Shown here: positions 9,660-22,330 of the stretch, piece by piece
Position numbering within the stretch: the stretch's first letter is position 1
How the letters are laid out: every line of letters begins with the position of its first letter
Source of the DNA: Adiantum capillus-veneris
Taxonomy: Eukaryota > Streptophyta > Polypodiopsida > Polypodiales > Pteridaceae
NCBI GenBank assembly: GCA_014529385.2
Contig: CM043971.1
Location: 31,008,209 to 31,072,208, forward strand
DNA: 64,000 bases
Reading direction: 5' to 3'
The notes under the pieces: generated by a model
What the model was told of the DNA's origin: nothing
The model's input: only the letters and a program-made list of their open reading frames with translations
The model's database searches: none
Program-made: the position numbers and the translations under genes

Positions 9660-11650
9660 TTGATAACCTAAGCTAGTGAGTTTAGGATGTGTAGAATAGA
9701 GTAATTTCATTGCTAATTTGTCAGTTTTTGAGTGTGTGTGTAACTCAATCTTGGTGTGATTTGATGATGATTGTGCAAGAAATTGATGCTAATGTTGAGT
9801 TATGAATACCCTGAGTTATGAATACCCCAAACCCACAATTCCACCCCCAATTTCTCTAATTTCATGCTAGCCCTTGCTAATTCACTTCATTTCTATGCTA
9901 ATTGTACTAATTTCATGAGAATTTTTACTAATTTTGACTAACCTTGCTAACCTACCCGCTAACAATTGAAGTGTAATATATGATTTATTCCCTTTTAAGA
10001 GGTGGAATCATCGCTCTAATCAAGTTAATTGTGCTAATTTATGCCTAATTTGATGATTTGCATGTGTGATTTTTTACCTACGATGGTCAATTTTGGAGCC
10101 GATTTGATGGTGCACATGCTTGTGTGTGCAATGATGTATCGTCGCGTGGAGCAAAGGAATAGATTGGAGTGAAATTACAATGTAAGTGCACTCATTTGCT
10201 CATGTCAATTCTTGATTGATTAATGAGGTTCAATGTTGCTAATTATTTGCTAAAATTAGGTGTGTAACACAAATTGACCTACACTTTGCACCTAATTTGA
10301 TTCACTTGGAATAAAATTGATAGTCAAATTTTGACTAATGACCTTTGTGTGTGTCAAAATAATGTTTAATTCTCATCAAGAATTCATGTGTGTGCATAAA
10401 AATCATGTGTGTGTGCATGCATCAAAGAGGGAAAAAAACTGTCAAAATTTTCAAGTGTGTGTGCACCTAATCTTGAATGTGTGCATACATTGATGGAATT
10501 GATGATTTATGAGTATGAAGCCATGTAATTGATGTGTAATGCTAGGCTAATTCAATCATTGGATAAGCCTAATTACCAAAAATTTGGGCAAAAATTGAGT
10601 GTGTGTGCCTATCCAAGAACACTTGATTTTCTATGATTGATGGTCAATTAGGGCACCTAAATGATTTTTGATTGCAAAATGATCATGAAAAGTGTGTGCA
10701 ATCATTAGGTATAAGCCTAAATTCATTTCCAATTGAGAAAAATTCGATCATTTGTGCTTAATTTTTGAGTGTGTGCATTGCTTGATTGGGTAAAAATAGT
10801 GTTAATTGTTTAGAAATTGAGCATGCATGCATTCAATTATGCTTGATCGAGTTTGCAATTTGAGCATTGCAATATGGCATTGATGTAATTTTTGCATAAA
10901 ATTTTGGCCTAAATTTGGATGTGTGTGCCTACTCAATGGCATGTGCAATCCAGTGCTTGAATGAATAATTGGTATTCTTTACCAATTATGATGATTAATT
11001 TGGCCAAATAATTGATGTGTGTGTCACAATTGGCTTGGGCAATTGGGATAGATCACTCAATTGGTACTCAATTGTGTAGATTTTTAGTGTATTTCCATGC
11101 TAATGATAAATCAATTTGATGAACATGGAAAAAATGCACTAATGTGTGTGCCTATGCACTGGTGCTTGATATCCAATTTGGAATGAATGATTTTGGTGCC
11201 ACCACTAATCATGATGATTGAAAGACTTAAAAGGATTGATGTATATGATTGACTTGAGATAATTCAATTGATAAGCAATTGAGAATGATTTTACGTGCTA
11301 TTGTCATTTTGTTGATTCAGCATTTGCAAATGCCATAATCAAGTAGCATCACAAGCCAATATGACAAACCGAAAAGGTTTGGATGATTAAAACTATTTGT
11401 TACAAGCAACTCAAGTCATTGGCAATGATTGATACATTGGAATTGAATTTTCTATTGAGAGAAATTTTGCTTTAGTCAATCATATGTGCAACTACCAATC
11501 GATTGTGAATTGATTTAATTTTGATATGGAAATTGGAATTGTGTGCACACACAAATCAAAGTGGAGAATTGAAATTTACATGTTGAGTAGCATGATCAAT
11601 TTTGGTAAGAATGTATTCAAAAGTCCGGACTTATCAAAAAGAAGTTGATA
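9660..11650 (+). mobile_element. Noncoding interior of a LARD-like element
   Basis: About 2 kb after the primer site with no open frame. The sequence is AT-rich and monotonous, with short blocks such as TGTGTGTGCC and AATTGATG recurring irregularly. Large retrotransposon derivatives (LARDs) have LTRs and a primer site but a noncoding interior; this fits that description, although heavy decay of a coding element cannot be excluded. Confidence 0.45.
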
Positions 11651-11810
11651 TGTGTGTTACTTTTGTGATCGTGGGAACGCCCCCAAGAAAATATTTAAAC
11701 AGATAAAAATCAAAAAATAAAAACCCAAGTCCCACCTCGCAGCTTTCGACGCTCTCAACACGACACACACACTCTCGTGATCCACCACGGGAATGTACTC
11801 CAAGAGAGGA

Positions 11811-11816
<6 letters not shown>

Positions 11817-11863
<47 letters not shown>
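11817..11863. repeat. (AT)n microsatellite
   Basis: Uninterrupted AT dinucleotides over about 47 bases. Open frames reading Tyr-Ile repeats across it are artefacts. Confidence 0.95.
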
Positions 11864-11866
<3 letters not shown>

Positions 11867-11946
11867 AAAATAAATGAAAATAACACACACACCCCTGGCC
11901 TCAAAAGAACTGGCCCGCCTGGCTTGGCGCCTCTCGATTCTCTCTC

Positions 11947-12118
11947 ACACACACACTTGCTTATCTCCCACTTGCAGTTGGCGTTTTCGCCAACACACAC
12001 ACACACACTTGCTTATCTCCCACTTGCAGTTGGCATTTTCGCCAGCACACACACACACACACTTGCTTATCTCCCACTTGCAGTTGGCGTTTTCGCCAAC
12101 ACACACACACACACACAC
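11947..12118. repeat. Minisatellite with a hairpin in each unit
   Basis: Three units of 52-54 bp begin at 11955, 12007 and 12061. Each contains CTTGCTTATCTCCCACTTGC and then TTGGCGTTTTCGCCAA, a 6-bp stem with TTTT loop (the second unit has two base changes that weaken the stem). The units are joined by (CA)n runs of growing length. Confidence 0.9.
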
Positions 12119-12396
12119 ATCCATTTAAGGCTGCCAAATATGGCGCGTAGAAAAATGCTACACCACAGACACACACACATAAAACTGCTCGCTTACCACC
12201 GCCAGCTCACCCACACATTGTGCCATCTCTCTCGGCCCGCTTTCAACTGAGTCCCACGTGCTTAGCGTCCTTGCCCTGTTGACCTGTGGGAAATTGGAAT
12301 CCAATCAAACATACCCACACACAATCTCTGTTGTTGACCTGGGCTCTCAACAACACACACACACAAGGGCCACTTCTGGCTCTTGACTGGGCAAAA

Positions 12397-12405
12397 CACA
12401 CATAC

Positions 12406-12438
<33 letters not shown>
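12397..12438. repeat. (CA)n microsatellite
   Basis: CA dinucleotides with one break. A shorter CA run lies just before at 12351-12365. Confidence 0.95.
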
Positions 12439-12442
<4 letters not shown>

Positions 12443-12599
12443 GTTGTCCCACCCCACCTTGCTCGCTGTCCCTAGACCCTACTTGCATTTTCAAACCATC
12501 ACCATATGCTCTTGGCTTGTTTCCATGCATGAGAGATTGTAAAAATTGTAAAATATGCTTATGTAGAAGCATTTTATCTCTCTCATTGTTGTTGTGTAT

Positions 12600-12700
12600 G
12601 CATAAATTTGCTATCAAAGAGCATCATGTGCATAACCAAAGGCACTTTTTTCCCTTGGGTTTTTTCCCTTTGGTAAATTCGGGTTTGCAAGACCCTAGCT
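12600..12700 (+). mobile_element. Ty1/copia-type LTR fragment
   Basis: GGCACTTTTTTCCCTTGGG followed by TTTTTTCCCTTTGG is the pyrimidine-rich motif found in the R region of many plant copia LTRs. The same motif appears on the minus strand near 43655-43695 and in weaker form at 62838-62868. Boundaries are not visible. Confidence 0.4.
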
Positions 12701-13590
12701 TTAGGATTTCATTAATGTTTTTGTGGTTTCTGGCTTTCAATAAAAGGATTTGGAGCTCATGTTCACACTTAGCTTCAAAAAGCTTCTTTTGTAAAATAAA
12801 GAGATGGAGAGACTTCTCTACACAAAGGGGATGCTTGCTCAAGGATGCTCAAAAGAGCATGAATAAGTGTAATCCTTCCATGATTTTGCTCTTTTTTCAT
12901 CTCTCCATTCTCTATACTTGGCTTAAGTAATTTTTGCTTCTAAGATATGGTTTTCTCACGTTCGAAAGCTAGGCATCCTAAAGTTTCAACACTTTTTCTT
13001 TGTGAATATTAACTCATCAAAAAATTAAGTTTTATGTGTGCTAATCATAGGTAATTGGCCTTGACCTTAGGTTAATGTAGATTCATTTCTCATTAGTCCT
13101 AGACTCTTAGTGATAGTCTTAATATTCCATTCATTTTTTACATGACCTAGAGCTATGATTAGGATTTAGTCCTTTAGTCCAATTGCCATAAAAATCTCAT
13201 GATGGAAGCAATAAAAAAGTGCTAAAAAAATGAATCAATGAAGCGAAAAAGTGTCAAGAAAAAGTAGCAAAAATGTTACTAGACACATGAAAAGAAAATT
13301 TCTATGTTATGTTGTGTCTATGTGAGGCCTAGCGCCTTATTGGCACTTGGCAGGCAAGGGGAATCACCTTGGCTCGCTTGGTAAAGGCCCTAAACCAATT
13401 CCCTGGGCTGACAGGGGTTAGCCGTCGCCTTGGTAGGCTAGTAGGCCTTTGGAACACCTTCTTGAGGGTTCAAGGAGCCGAGAGTTGTACCTAAACTTGC
13501 CTTGGGGTGGTAGCCTTGTGATGTGTTTTACTTTTTCCTCTGAATGACAAAAACAAATCTTCCATGAGCTTCAAAAATCTTTGACAATGT
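12701..13590. other. Gap without genes
   Basis: No convincing coding frame. 13330-13500 is clearly more GC-rich than its surroundings and holds several GGCCT/AGGCC blocks, but I cannot assign it. Confidence 0.4.
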
Positions 13591-15197
13591 TGTAATGAAA
13601 TTGGCCTATTTAATTTGAGAGTAGCGGAAATTAATGAGAGTACTTTTGAGAAATGACTTTGTGAGCATAGTGGATGAACATAATTGAAGATAGCAACATA
13701 ATCATAGCAATTAGTTAACTTGGCATGAACAATACTTTTGCAAGAGAGATAATTTAGAGAACATGACAACAGTTGAGGACCGGATTTATGTGGAGCCGGC
13801 CCCCCTCCAACAGGAATTTGTATTATGATTTCTCCCATTAAGAGAGACTTGTTACAATACAATCTTTGTGTTCCTTGTGACCTAGGTGATGCAATGAAGA
13901 TGGAAAGCTTCATGCATCACAAACATAACATAAACTTGAAGAAAGCTTTAACTATCCCAAGCCTCAGTCCCAAGACCTCAAACACCTTCGAAGGTGGAGA
14001 GAGCTAGCAGGGAATGAGGGTAGGGAAGAGGAAGAAGAAACATTTCGTAGGAGAAAGAATTAGTTCCTCACTTATCATAACTCTTGTTGCTAGCATACAT
14101 AATAGCATAGTAATGAAGAAGAAGGATATGGCAAGCTTAAGCATTGAAGCATGGCTCTTGGTTGGATTTGCACTCCATATCCAAGAGTGTTGGTGTAGGC
14201 TCTCAACCTCTACTTGCTTGGAGAAGGATAGGGAGCTCTTGCACTTTGCATAGCACACAATGAGAGTGTTTTTGAGTGTGTGTGGGTGACTATACCCCCT
14301 AAGCAACCCCCTAGCTTTCTTGGGTCGACCCCCCCTTGTAGCTCATGCTTGAAGCTCATTGGACCCCTCTAGGCCTAGCCAATCACAAGCAGGAGGCATT
14401 ACAAGCAACAAGGGTAGCCTTGAGACAAGTGTCCCCCTTTCCCTTTTGAGAGAGAGGGCTAGATAAATGATAAATCAATTAATTAAATCTCCTAAATTAT
14501 TATTTGACCCCTTGGTTGGCCAACCAATAGGCTTCAGGCACACCATGAGGGCAACAAGAGGAGGAACTTGACAAGTGTCCCTTTTGCTTTCCTTGTACCA
14601 TGCATACCTTGTGTGAGTGTGTGGGTGTTCTCTCTCATCCCCCCTCATGTAGGGCTCGCCCCCTCCTTGTAGGGATTGAATCTTTGACTTTTTTGACACC
14701 TCAAGCCCCTCATGCATAGGCCCAGTTCCCACCACAAGCTTGGCTCATAAGCACTTTTTGCTTGGGCTGGGTTCTCACCTCAAGTGCAACCCTAGCATCT
14801 CAAGCGTGTCAAGCACCTCAAGCATCTCAATAATTAAGCACCTCAAGCATCTCAAGCACCTCAATCATCAAGCAGGACAAGCACCTCGAGCTGGGTCGGG
14901 TTCCCGCGCCTCAAGCTCAGCCCTAGCTTACCTAAGGTCAAAAGCCTTTTACACACATTATTGGAGGTCTTCAATGAAGCTAACCCTAAGTTCTTATGCT
15001 CCATTTGTTAGCCTTGCTCTTTGATAGACCATCTCTCATTTGGGCCCCTTTACCATTGGCCCCGTGTTGAGATAGATCTATAAGCACATGTCTATATCTT
15101 AACACTTGTTCCCGTTTATTCTCCCACATTAAGTAATCAATTTAATATGAGAAAATCATTTGGATTGGTTAGATATTAGATATTAGATTTTATGACA
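13591..15197 (-). mobile_element. Solo LTR of the chromovirus family
   Basis: Full-length homologue (1607 bp) of the LTRs at 26848-28305 and 36702-38188. Ends are TGTAATG at the left and TATGACA at the right. ATGT flanks both sides (13587-13590 and 15198-15201), a 4-bp target duplication. No interior sequence is attached, so it is a solo LTR left by recombination between two LTRs of one element. It shares with the other copies the block ending CTCAAACACCTTCGAAGGTGG (14 bp of it palindromic). Confidence 0.85.
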
Positions 15198-15842
15198 ATG
15201 TACTAATAGATTAGGAGCTTTTTACAATCCATAGACATGATAGACTTGAATGATTTATTAAGAGTGGTCACATAGTTTTTAGGCTTGTAGGTTTATGAAC
15301 TTTCATTAGCCTAGGGTCATAATTGATTGCTTGTGTTTCATGCATAAAATTGAAATTTCAAGTTGTTTAATTTTCACAATAGTGTACGTATCTTTTTTGC
15401 TTTATGTTGTCTAGTTTTTTACTATGATTCACCCATCTTTTAGAAGCAAAAAAATTCACTTTGCATGATTCTTCATTGTACTTCATGTTTTTATCCTTGT
15501 TGGACTTTGATGCTCATTATTTGTTCTTATGTTTTGCAGCTCAACATTTCTTCCATGGCATTAGGAGAAACTTGGACTCAATTTTGGGCCCTGTAAGAAA
15601 CGCCAACTCAGCATAGAGAGAGGTAATTATGAAAAATGCAAAAGTTATTTTTTGGAATTCCATTTCTCACAGTACATACGTAAAAGTTTGCTCAATCACT
15701 TAAATGCATGCTCGTACAAAATGCTTTTCGAAAGCCCAACTTAAGTGTACACAAAATTCCATGTCTGTGAATCTTAATGAGCGATGAGAGAAAACACATA
15801 AGAGTTATTTTCAAAATACAAAAATAATGCCACGAAATAGAG
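15198..15842. other. Gap without genes
   Basis: AT-rich, no convincing frame and no repeat recognised apart from the 4-bp duplication at its left edge. Confidence 0.4.
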
Positions 15843-16528
15843 GCACAAGTATCAATCACCTTTTTATGAAGTACTAGCAATTTAAATTCGAACAGATTGT
15901 ACTTGACTTTGATTGATAGGTACTATTTAAGACTATGAAGGAGTCATAACCAAGCGAATAGAGGCGCTTGAGGGGTCTCTGGGACCTCTATTCCCTTGGT
16001 TCTGACCTTATGAGGCCCTAGGATTAATATATAACACTTTTTAAGCCCACGGATACATCCGGAACGTCCAAAAACCATAGGATAGCTCTTTAAAACACTG
16101 AAATCTGGCGTCTCTAGCTCAAGATATAGCATTTTTAAGCCTAGGGCCTCATGAGGTCAGTACCAAGCGAATAGAGGCCCTTGAGGGGTAGGGCCTCTAT
16201 TCGCTTGGTACTGACCTCATGAGACCCTAGGCTTAAAAATGCTATATCTTGAGCTAGAGACGCCAGATTTCAGTGTTCTAAAGAGCTATCCTATGGTTTT
16301 TGGACATTCCGGATGCAGCCGTGGGCTTAAAAAGTGCTATATCTTAATCCTAGGGCCTCATAAGGTCATAACCAAGCGAATAGAGGTCCCAGAGACCCCT
16401 CAAGCGCCTCTATTCGCTTGGTTCTGACTCCTTCATAGTCTTAAATAGTACCTATCAATCAAAGTCAAGTACAATCTGTTCGAATTTAAATTGCGAGTAC
16501 TTCATAAAAAGGTGATTGATACTTGTGC
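15843..16528. repeat. 686-bp near-perfect inverted repeat
   Basis: Arms 15843-16180 and 16191-16528 (338 bp each, equal length) surround a 10-base loop. They pair with few mismatches, so both strands encode nearly the same 62-residue open frame; I take those frames as shadows. Within each arm a module reading ACCAAGCGAATAGAGG recurs and itself folds back, giving nested hairpins. The transcript would be a long double-stranded RNA suited to small-RNA production. No terminal target duplication is obvious. Confidence 0.9.
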
Positions 16529-16867
16529 GAGATGCACAAGTACAAGTACTTCACTTTATATGATAGCAACAACGGGTCATAAAAAGGCGTTTGGCGCTTG
16601 TCCCGGATTTCATTATCAAGAGCCTTACTTTTCTGATGATAGTGACAATTTCACCAAAATGGTTTTCATGGACATTTTCAAAATGAGAAAAAATGTTTTT
16701 TCAACGTAATGTTAGCCTTCTTCCTATTGGCTAAGGAGCATTCTCTCACTAGAGTTGAAAGGCCCGAAAATGAGTCCATTTCTTTCCTAATGACTTGCTT
16801 TCTACCATGTCACCGTGTCTTGCTTCACCGGCACACGAGGACGTGCGCCAAATTAGGAAGGGGGACA
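16529..16867. other. Gap without genes
   Basis: No coding frame supported. A short GTACAAGTACTTC duplication lies next to the inverted repeat. Confidence 0.4.
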
Positions 16868-17533
16868 TGTTAGCAGCGGCTAACACAAGCTACACAGAAT
16901 GTGCATCAAGCGGGAGATATCTATGGTTGTGCATATTATTTCTGACTCACTTTGTATAAGTTTTGGACTCACTTGGAGCTCCAAAGTTGTATATGCTAGT
17001 TAGAAGGCCCAAGCTTAAACCAATAGTAAAAGGGATTGTGGTGAAAACCTTTAAAAGGAAGCCTTTATGCAAGGAGGCTTCATTATTGAGTATCCACTCT
17101 TGAGGATCCACTTTTGAGAGCTCCTTCTCTCTTGAGTGTTCACTCTATGGCCTAGCCTTGAGCTTAATGTTTATGATTGAGAGGCTAGTGCTAATCATTG
17201 TAATTAGAGTAAGCTCTTCTTGATTAATCTAATTCTTATTTTCTCATTAGTCCACTTCTTCTCTACATTTCATCTTGTCATGAAGTAGTATTACACTTTT
17301 ATTATTCTAGATTTGAGAGATGTATGTACTTTTTGCTATTAACCACTCTTATTCTTCTATAAGCATTTGATTTGTGATATTTAACATCACTAATTAGGTT
17401 GATTAAGCTGGGTCTTAATCTTGTAATTAGTGTGTGTGCCCTATTGTTTGTTTGTGTGTAGATAGGTTTTATGAAGCTCTAGCACCATTCACCTCGTGTG
17501 TGTAGCTATTGATGAAGTTCCATGATTGCCATG
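16868..17533 (+). mobile_element. Left member of an inverted LTR pair
   Basis: Starts with TGTTAGCAGCGGCTAACA, an LTR end that also folds on itself (TGTTAGC/GCTAACA). It matches the reverse complement of 23030-23715 closely. It lacks the last 260 bp of the LTR: after CCATGATTGCCATGTG it jumps to ATTAGGAAAAATATGAACC, which follows the complete LTR in the right copy. The loss is an internal deletion. Confidence 0.8.
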
Positions 17534-20433
17534 TGCATTAGGAAAAATATGAACCCTCTAGGGGCCCTTTGGGATTAAGGTTAATTAGAGGCCAGCCAAT
17601 AGGAAGAGGGTGGTGGACACACTCTATACCCTCAAAAAAGTAGGGGGACAAGGTAGCCTTACACCTCTTAATGGCCTCTTACCTAGTGAGAAGGTAAGGG
17701 AGGTGGCTAGGGGAAAGAGAGGGGGGGGGGGGGAGGGAGACCACTTTGACCTTTTTTCCTCCACTTTTTGGCCCGGATTTAAAAATACACTAAAAATTTT
17801 AAAATTTCAAAAAATTTCAAATTTCAAGTTTTCCCTCCTTAAAAGGTCCCCTAACCTATTTCATGGTCAAAAAAGTATTTTTGACCTCCAAAAGTCAAAA
17901 ACGTGCACTAAAAAATTCCAAAAAATTAATTTTTTTCAAAAAATTTCAAAACATCATTTTTCACCCTCCAAAGTCTTTCCAAACCTATTCTATAGCTAAA
18001 AGTGATTTTCTCTCTCTACAAACCCTTTTCCAAGCTCTCCATGGCTGCAACAACCACATGCACCCCCTATAGTCCAACATTATCTCTCTACTAGCTTTCT
18101 CCCATCTCCATTGTAGCACCAAGCAAGCTTCTTCCCCATCTCTTCCCCTTGCCCACCACATAGTTCCACACCAAGCTAGCTCCTCTCCCTTCTCTCACCT
18201 CCATTACAGCATGAAACAAGATTCTCCTCCTTCTACTTTCATTCACTCGCACTACATGGAAACCTCTACTCCCGAAGGTGGAAAAAGAATCAACTCACAT
18301 GACTTGCATACCACAAGAACAGGAGGTGTGAATAGTGCATGGGCATTGCAAGGATTCATTTCCAACATAAAGATAGAATGGTGAGAAAACTACCCTTGTA
18401 GCTTACATTCAGAGCTTAAGATCATCTCCATCTTTAAGTTTATCATGCTGGAGGGAATTAACCTCTTTATGGCTTTCAATGTTTAGGCTTCACACCTCAT
18501 AACATTGGGTGGTGCTATTTTGTTGATGGCTTTGGTGCGCCATCTATAGTTTTGTAGCATGTGATTGAGTCTCACAATGTAAGTAAGTTGTGTTATCTAT
18601 GGAGAGTCATCAAAGATTTTTCTTATAATTTATTCTTTGTGTAGTTGTCATTAGATTATTAGAATGATATCATTTTGTACTTTATAACTTTGTGCTCACA
18701 TAATCTGCTGTTTACTTACAGAGTCAACTTGTTTTGAGAGGACATGAGCAAGCAACCATGTGCAGAGATGGAAATCACCCTATTTTTGTTCCGTGAGGAA
18801 CCTTTCACTACCGTGTTAAAAGATTTTGATAAGAATAGTAGGATTTTTGTAGAATCTTGAACCAATAGGTACTCTCTAGGAGCTCTTAGAAAAGCCATCC
18901 CTATAGTACTACTATCTTCCCTAGTGTCATAGACACACAAATACTCGTGTATATGAATCTCTAGATGAGAAAGACAAATACTTGTAAGAGAAGCCTAACA
19001 GCAACAACATTGTCTCCATTTGTAATTATTTTTATGAGGCTGGATTCCTCTATAAATGCAATATAAATATTTCTTTTTGTTAAATGGTGTCGCACTGAGT
19101 GAGAATATTTTATTTAGATTACTGGAGTTTCATACAGATTTGAGAAATATTGTTGATTTTTTTGGATATTCTGATTTGTCTGTAAGATGTTTGAAGTTTC
19201 AAGTCTTAATCATTCCACCATGAAGAAATTCATGCAATATTTAGATTTCAGTTTAATCACTAATGGTTATTCTTATTAAGTGGATCATAACCTTTGTCAA
19301 GATGTCCTCATTTGGGGATGTTGAATATATATCAATAGCAACATTTCAAAAGTTGAGAAAGCTAAATTCTTGCTTTCCAAAATGTTATTGTTTCCATACT
19401 ATTCCTATGCCAAGCTTGACTTAGAGAAATGACAACTTGAGATGGAGGTGTAGATATATAGGGGTGAATTATTATTGATTCTTGTTTCATCATATATATT
19501 ATAAAGCCTTTGAGTTTCCACCTTTTTGAGTAGTGTTGACAAGTTTTTGGTATCAAATCTTCTTAAATATCCCTATTCATTCGCTATTGGTAGCTATTTA
19601 TTTGGTATTGTTAAAGATCATACCAATAGCTATCACCTTGTGAACTTAATTGTTGAATTGCGGATTTGATTTTTACTATGTAGCTCATTTGGATAGAGAA
19701 AGTGTAAACATAAATTATAGATACATGCATTGTTAACATAGAAGATATGTATCACTCAAACCTATATAACTGCTAATCAAGAAACCTTTGGTCGGATACT
19801 ATAACAATAGGGGTCACATGTGGTTTTAAATACCAATGAAATGGCTTAACCAAAACATTTCCAAGAACACGAGGTGAACACAAGGAAGTAAAAATTGGCT
19901 CCTTGTTTGGTTGATTTCTAGTGCTAAATGTTCTGAGTGCACAAAATTTGTGAGGCCTTTTGACCTTGCGAGTTCACTAAAGTATATGTAACATAGCACA
20001 TGTGTTCAACAGAAGCGAATTTATATTCTTGTAAAGTTACAGAAACATGTGTAGGTAAGGCCTATAAGGGCTACTTTCAATCCATTGTGGTGAACGGACA
20101 TGATATAGGAAAATTTGACATAGTGAATACTCCGGACATCAAACACTACAACTCTATCTCATGGCCATACATTAAAATAAAGCCCCTATTTGTCATTTTG
20201 AAGCCCCAGAGACCCTCAACAAGAGGGACCACAACGGCGCGTAGAATGCCCATCCAGGCACAAATAGGGACCAAGATATTTCCAAGAACAGGGGATGGAC
20301 ACAAGGAAGTAAAAAATGGTTGATAAGCATGATACAAGGTTTAGGTATCTGCCATTTGGGGGGGGGGGGGGAGGGGTTGCTATGAACACATTAAACTGTC
20401 CAGTTCTATCTCATGGCCATGCATTAAAAAAAG

Positions 20434-20587
20434 CTTGTACTTGTCATTTTAGGGGCCCAGGGACCCTCAACAAGAGGGGCCACAAGGGTGCGCAAACTAG
20501 CCATCCAAAATTTTGGATGGCTGATTTGCGCGCCCTTGTGGCCCCTCATGTTGAGGGTCCCTGGGGCCCTAAAATGACAAGTACAAG
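20434..20587. repeat. 154-bp palindrome with no loop
   Basis: Two 77-bp arms meet at 20510/20511 (CCATCCAAAA|TTTTGGATGG) and pair along their whole length with few mismatches. A diverged half-copy lies upstream near 20160-20260 (CCCAGAGACCCTCAACAAGAGG). It resembles a MITE or a small-RNA hairpin precursor. A transcript would fold into a stem of about 75 bp. Confidence 0.85.
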
Positions 20588-22083
20588 ATGTAAAACAGAC
20601 ATTTCTTAATTTTTCCTTAATCTACGGGCTCGAACGGGCATTAAAACCATGGAATTTGAAAATACTCAGAGAACCAATGTTTTTTATTGTGTTAAGGACT
20701 GCATTTCCTACATACAAAACTTTCTCAAAATCTCACCCTAACACCTTCAAAAGTGGCTTCCAAGGAGTGCCCTCGATCAAAAATTGAAACTGAAGGAAAA
20801 CAATCAGAATGAACTCCTAGACTGTGTACAAACTTTAAAATAACCAAAATTTCCTTTTAAAAAAAGTTATTGCTAAAAATTTGAAAATAGACCACCCTTA
20901 GACTTCCCACAATGATAGAAATCAAAAGGTTCAAGGAGAGGTCTGGTGTCACAAGTGCATGGTAGGAATCTAATCGAGGCTTATTCCGTCAAGATCTCTT
21001 ATACTTTATTATGTCTTCTCATGTACAATCTTACCAAAAAAAAACAAACTTACACTTTAAATGACTATAAATTTTATTTAACTTATCAAACAATCTAAAA
21101 TATGGTAGACCTAGAGTGCTCTTACACATCAACAAACAAAAAAGTCCAAATTTCTTCTCATTAACTTTGATAAACATACATCTGTGAACAGTTTACAAGG
21201 AGTAGTGTGGTCATAGTTCTTACATCCATTCCATGACATGGTATGCTCCTGGGGTGACCTATCACATAAAAATATCTTTGGTAGGAGTGCCCTCATGTTA
21301 GGAAAGAGTGTGTTGCTGCTGATGAAAAGTTTTTGCATTGTCCTACTAGGGATCTCTTCATGTCAGCATAATGATTTTTGGTGTAGCGGGAGTCACATTG
21401 CCGCTGAGGAGAGCTTTGTGCCACCGTAAAAGCTTCATGTTATGCCAGTTCCTTGAGCCGTTCTTGCAAACAACGCCACTCAACTAGCATAACAAGAGGT
21501 CACCTTGTAACAAAAACATGTATGAATTCAACATTTGCAAGCTATATAATGAAGACACTTGTTAAGTATATGTTGTACAAATTTGCAAGTATTTCTATCT
21601 AGCTGGGAATAAACAATATAAAAATATACATTAGGATGAGACTACCACCCCTAATAAGCATGGATTTGAAGAACCTACCTGCAAGATGTAACAAAGAAGA
21701 CTGTTTTAGAGGAAAAGTGGTGACACTTAGCCTCTCTAACCTGCAGCCTTTCACTATTTGTGCATAAAAGCAACCTTTGTGCAAAGCACTACAAAACAAG
21801 TAGAGGCAACACCTTAGACTTCAAAGTTTATGATAAGAAGAACACAATCAAAAGTAAGAAGTATATTGTTACCTTGCATAAAGGGGTGTTTTATTCAAAT
21901 ATGTGATGGTATTGGCAAGATATTGAAGAATCGTCAACATTCATCTCACCGATGCTACGACGTTCCTGGGATGACCTCTGCTCACTCTCACGTGCGGCCT
22001 TCGATGCAAACGTTGCGAACAAGCAAATATGTATGCATACGATTTGTGATGTCCTTGAGCACCATGGTAGTTGTTGCATGAGG

Positions 22084-22330
22084 AAGCAAAGGATGAAAAG
22101 AGAGAGGGGGGAGGGAGAGAGAGGAACATGGGAGAAGACAAGGGGGTAGTGGGGGAGAGAGAGAGAGAGAGAGTGGAGAAGGAGGAGAGAAGGGGGCAGG
22201 GAGGGAGAGGGAGGAACATGGGAGGAGAGAAGGGGACAGTGGGAGAGAGGGAGAGAGGGGAGGAGGAGGAGAGAAGGGGCAGGGAGGGAGAGGAGAGGGA
22301 GAAAGGAGGGAGGAGGAGGAGAGAAGAAAG
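22084..22330 (+). repeat. Polypurine tract of about 245 bp
   Basis: Almost only A and G, built from shuffled GGGAGAGA, GGAGGAGAGAAGGGG and GAACATGGGAG blocks, with loose tandem structure of about 65-95 bp. It is followed by two T runs. Open frames across it (Ser/Pro/Leu or Glu/Arg/Gly repeats) are low-complexity artefacts. Such tracts can form intramolecular triplexes. Confidence 0.85.

Noticed and set aside
11657-12617. Open frames of up to 157 codons with Tyr-Ile, His-Thr or Cys-Val runs
   Set aside because: They only translate AT and CA microsatellites.
15944-16427. Two nearly identical 62-codon ORFs on opposite strands
   Set aside because: They are the same sequence read from the two arms of the inverted repeat; no family resemblance and no sign of selection visible.
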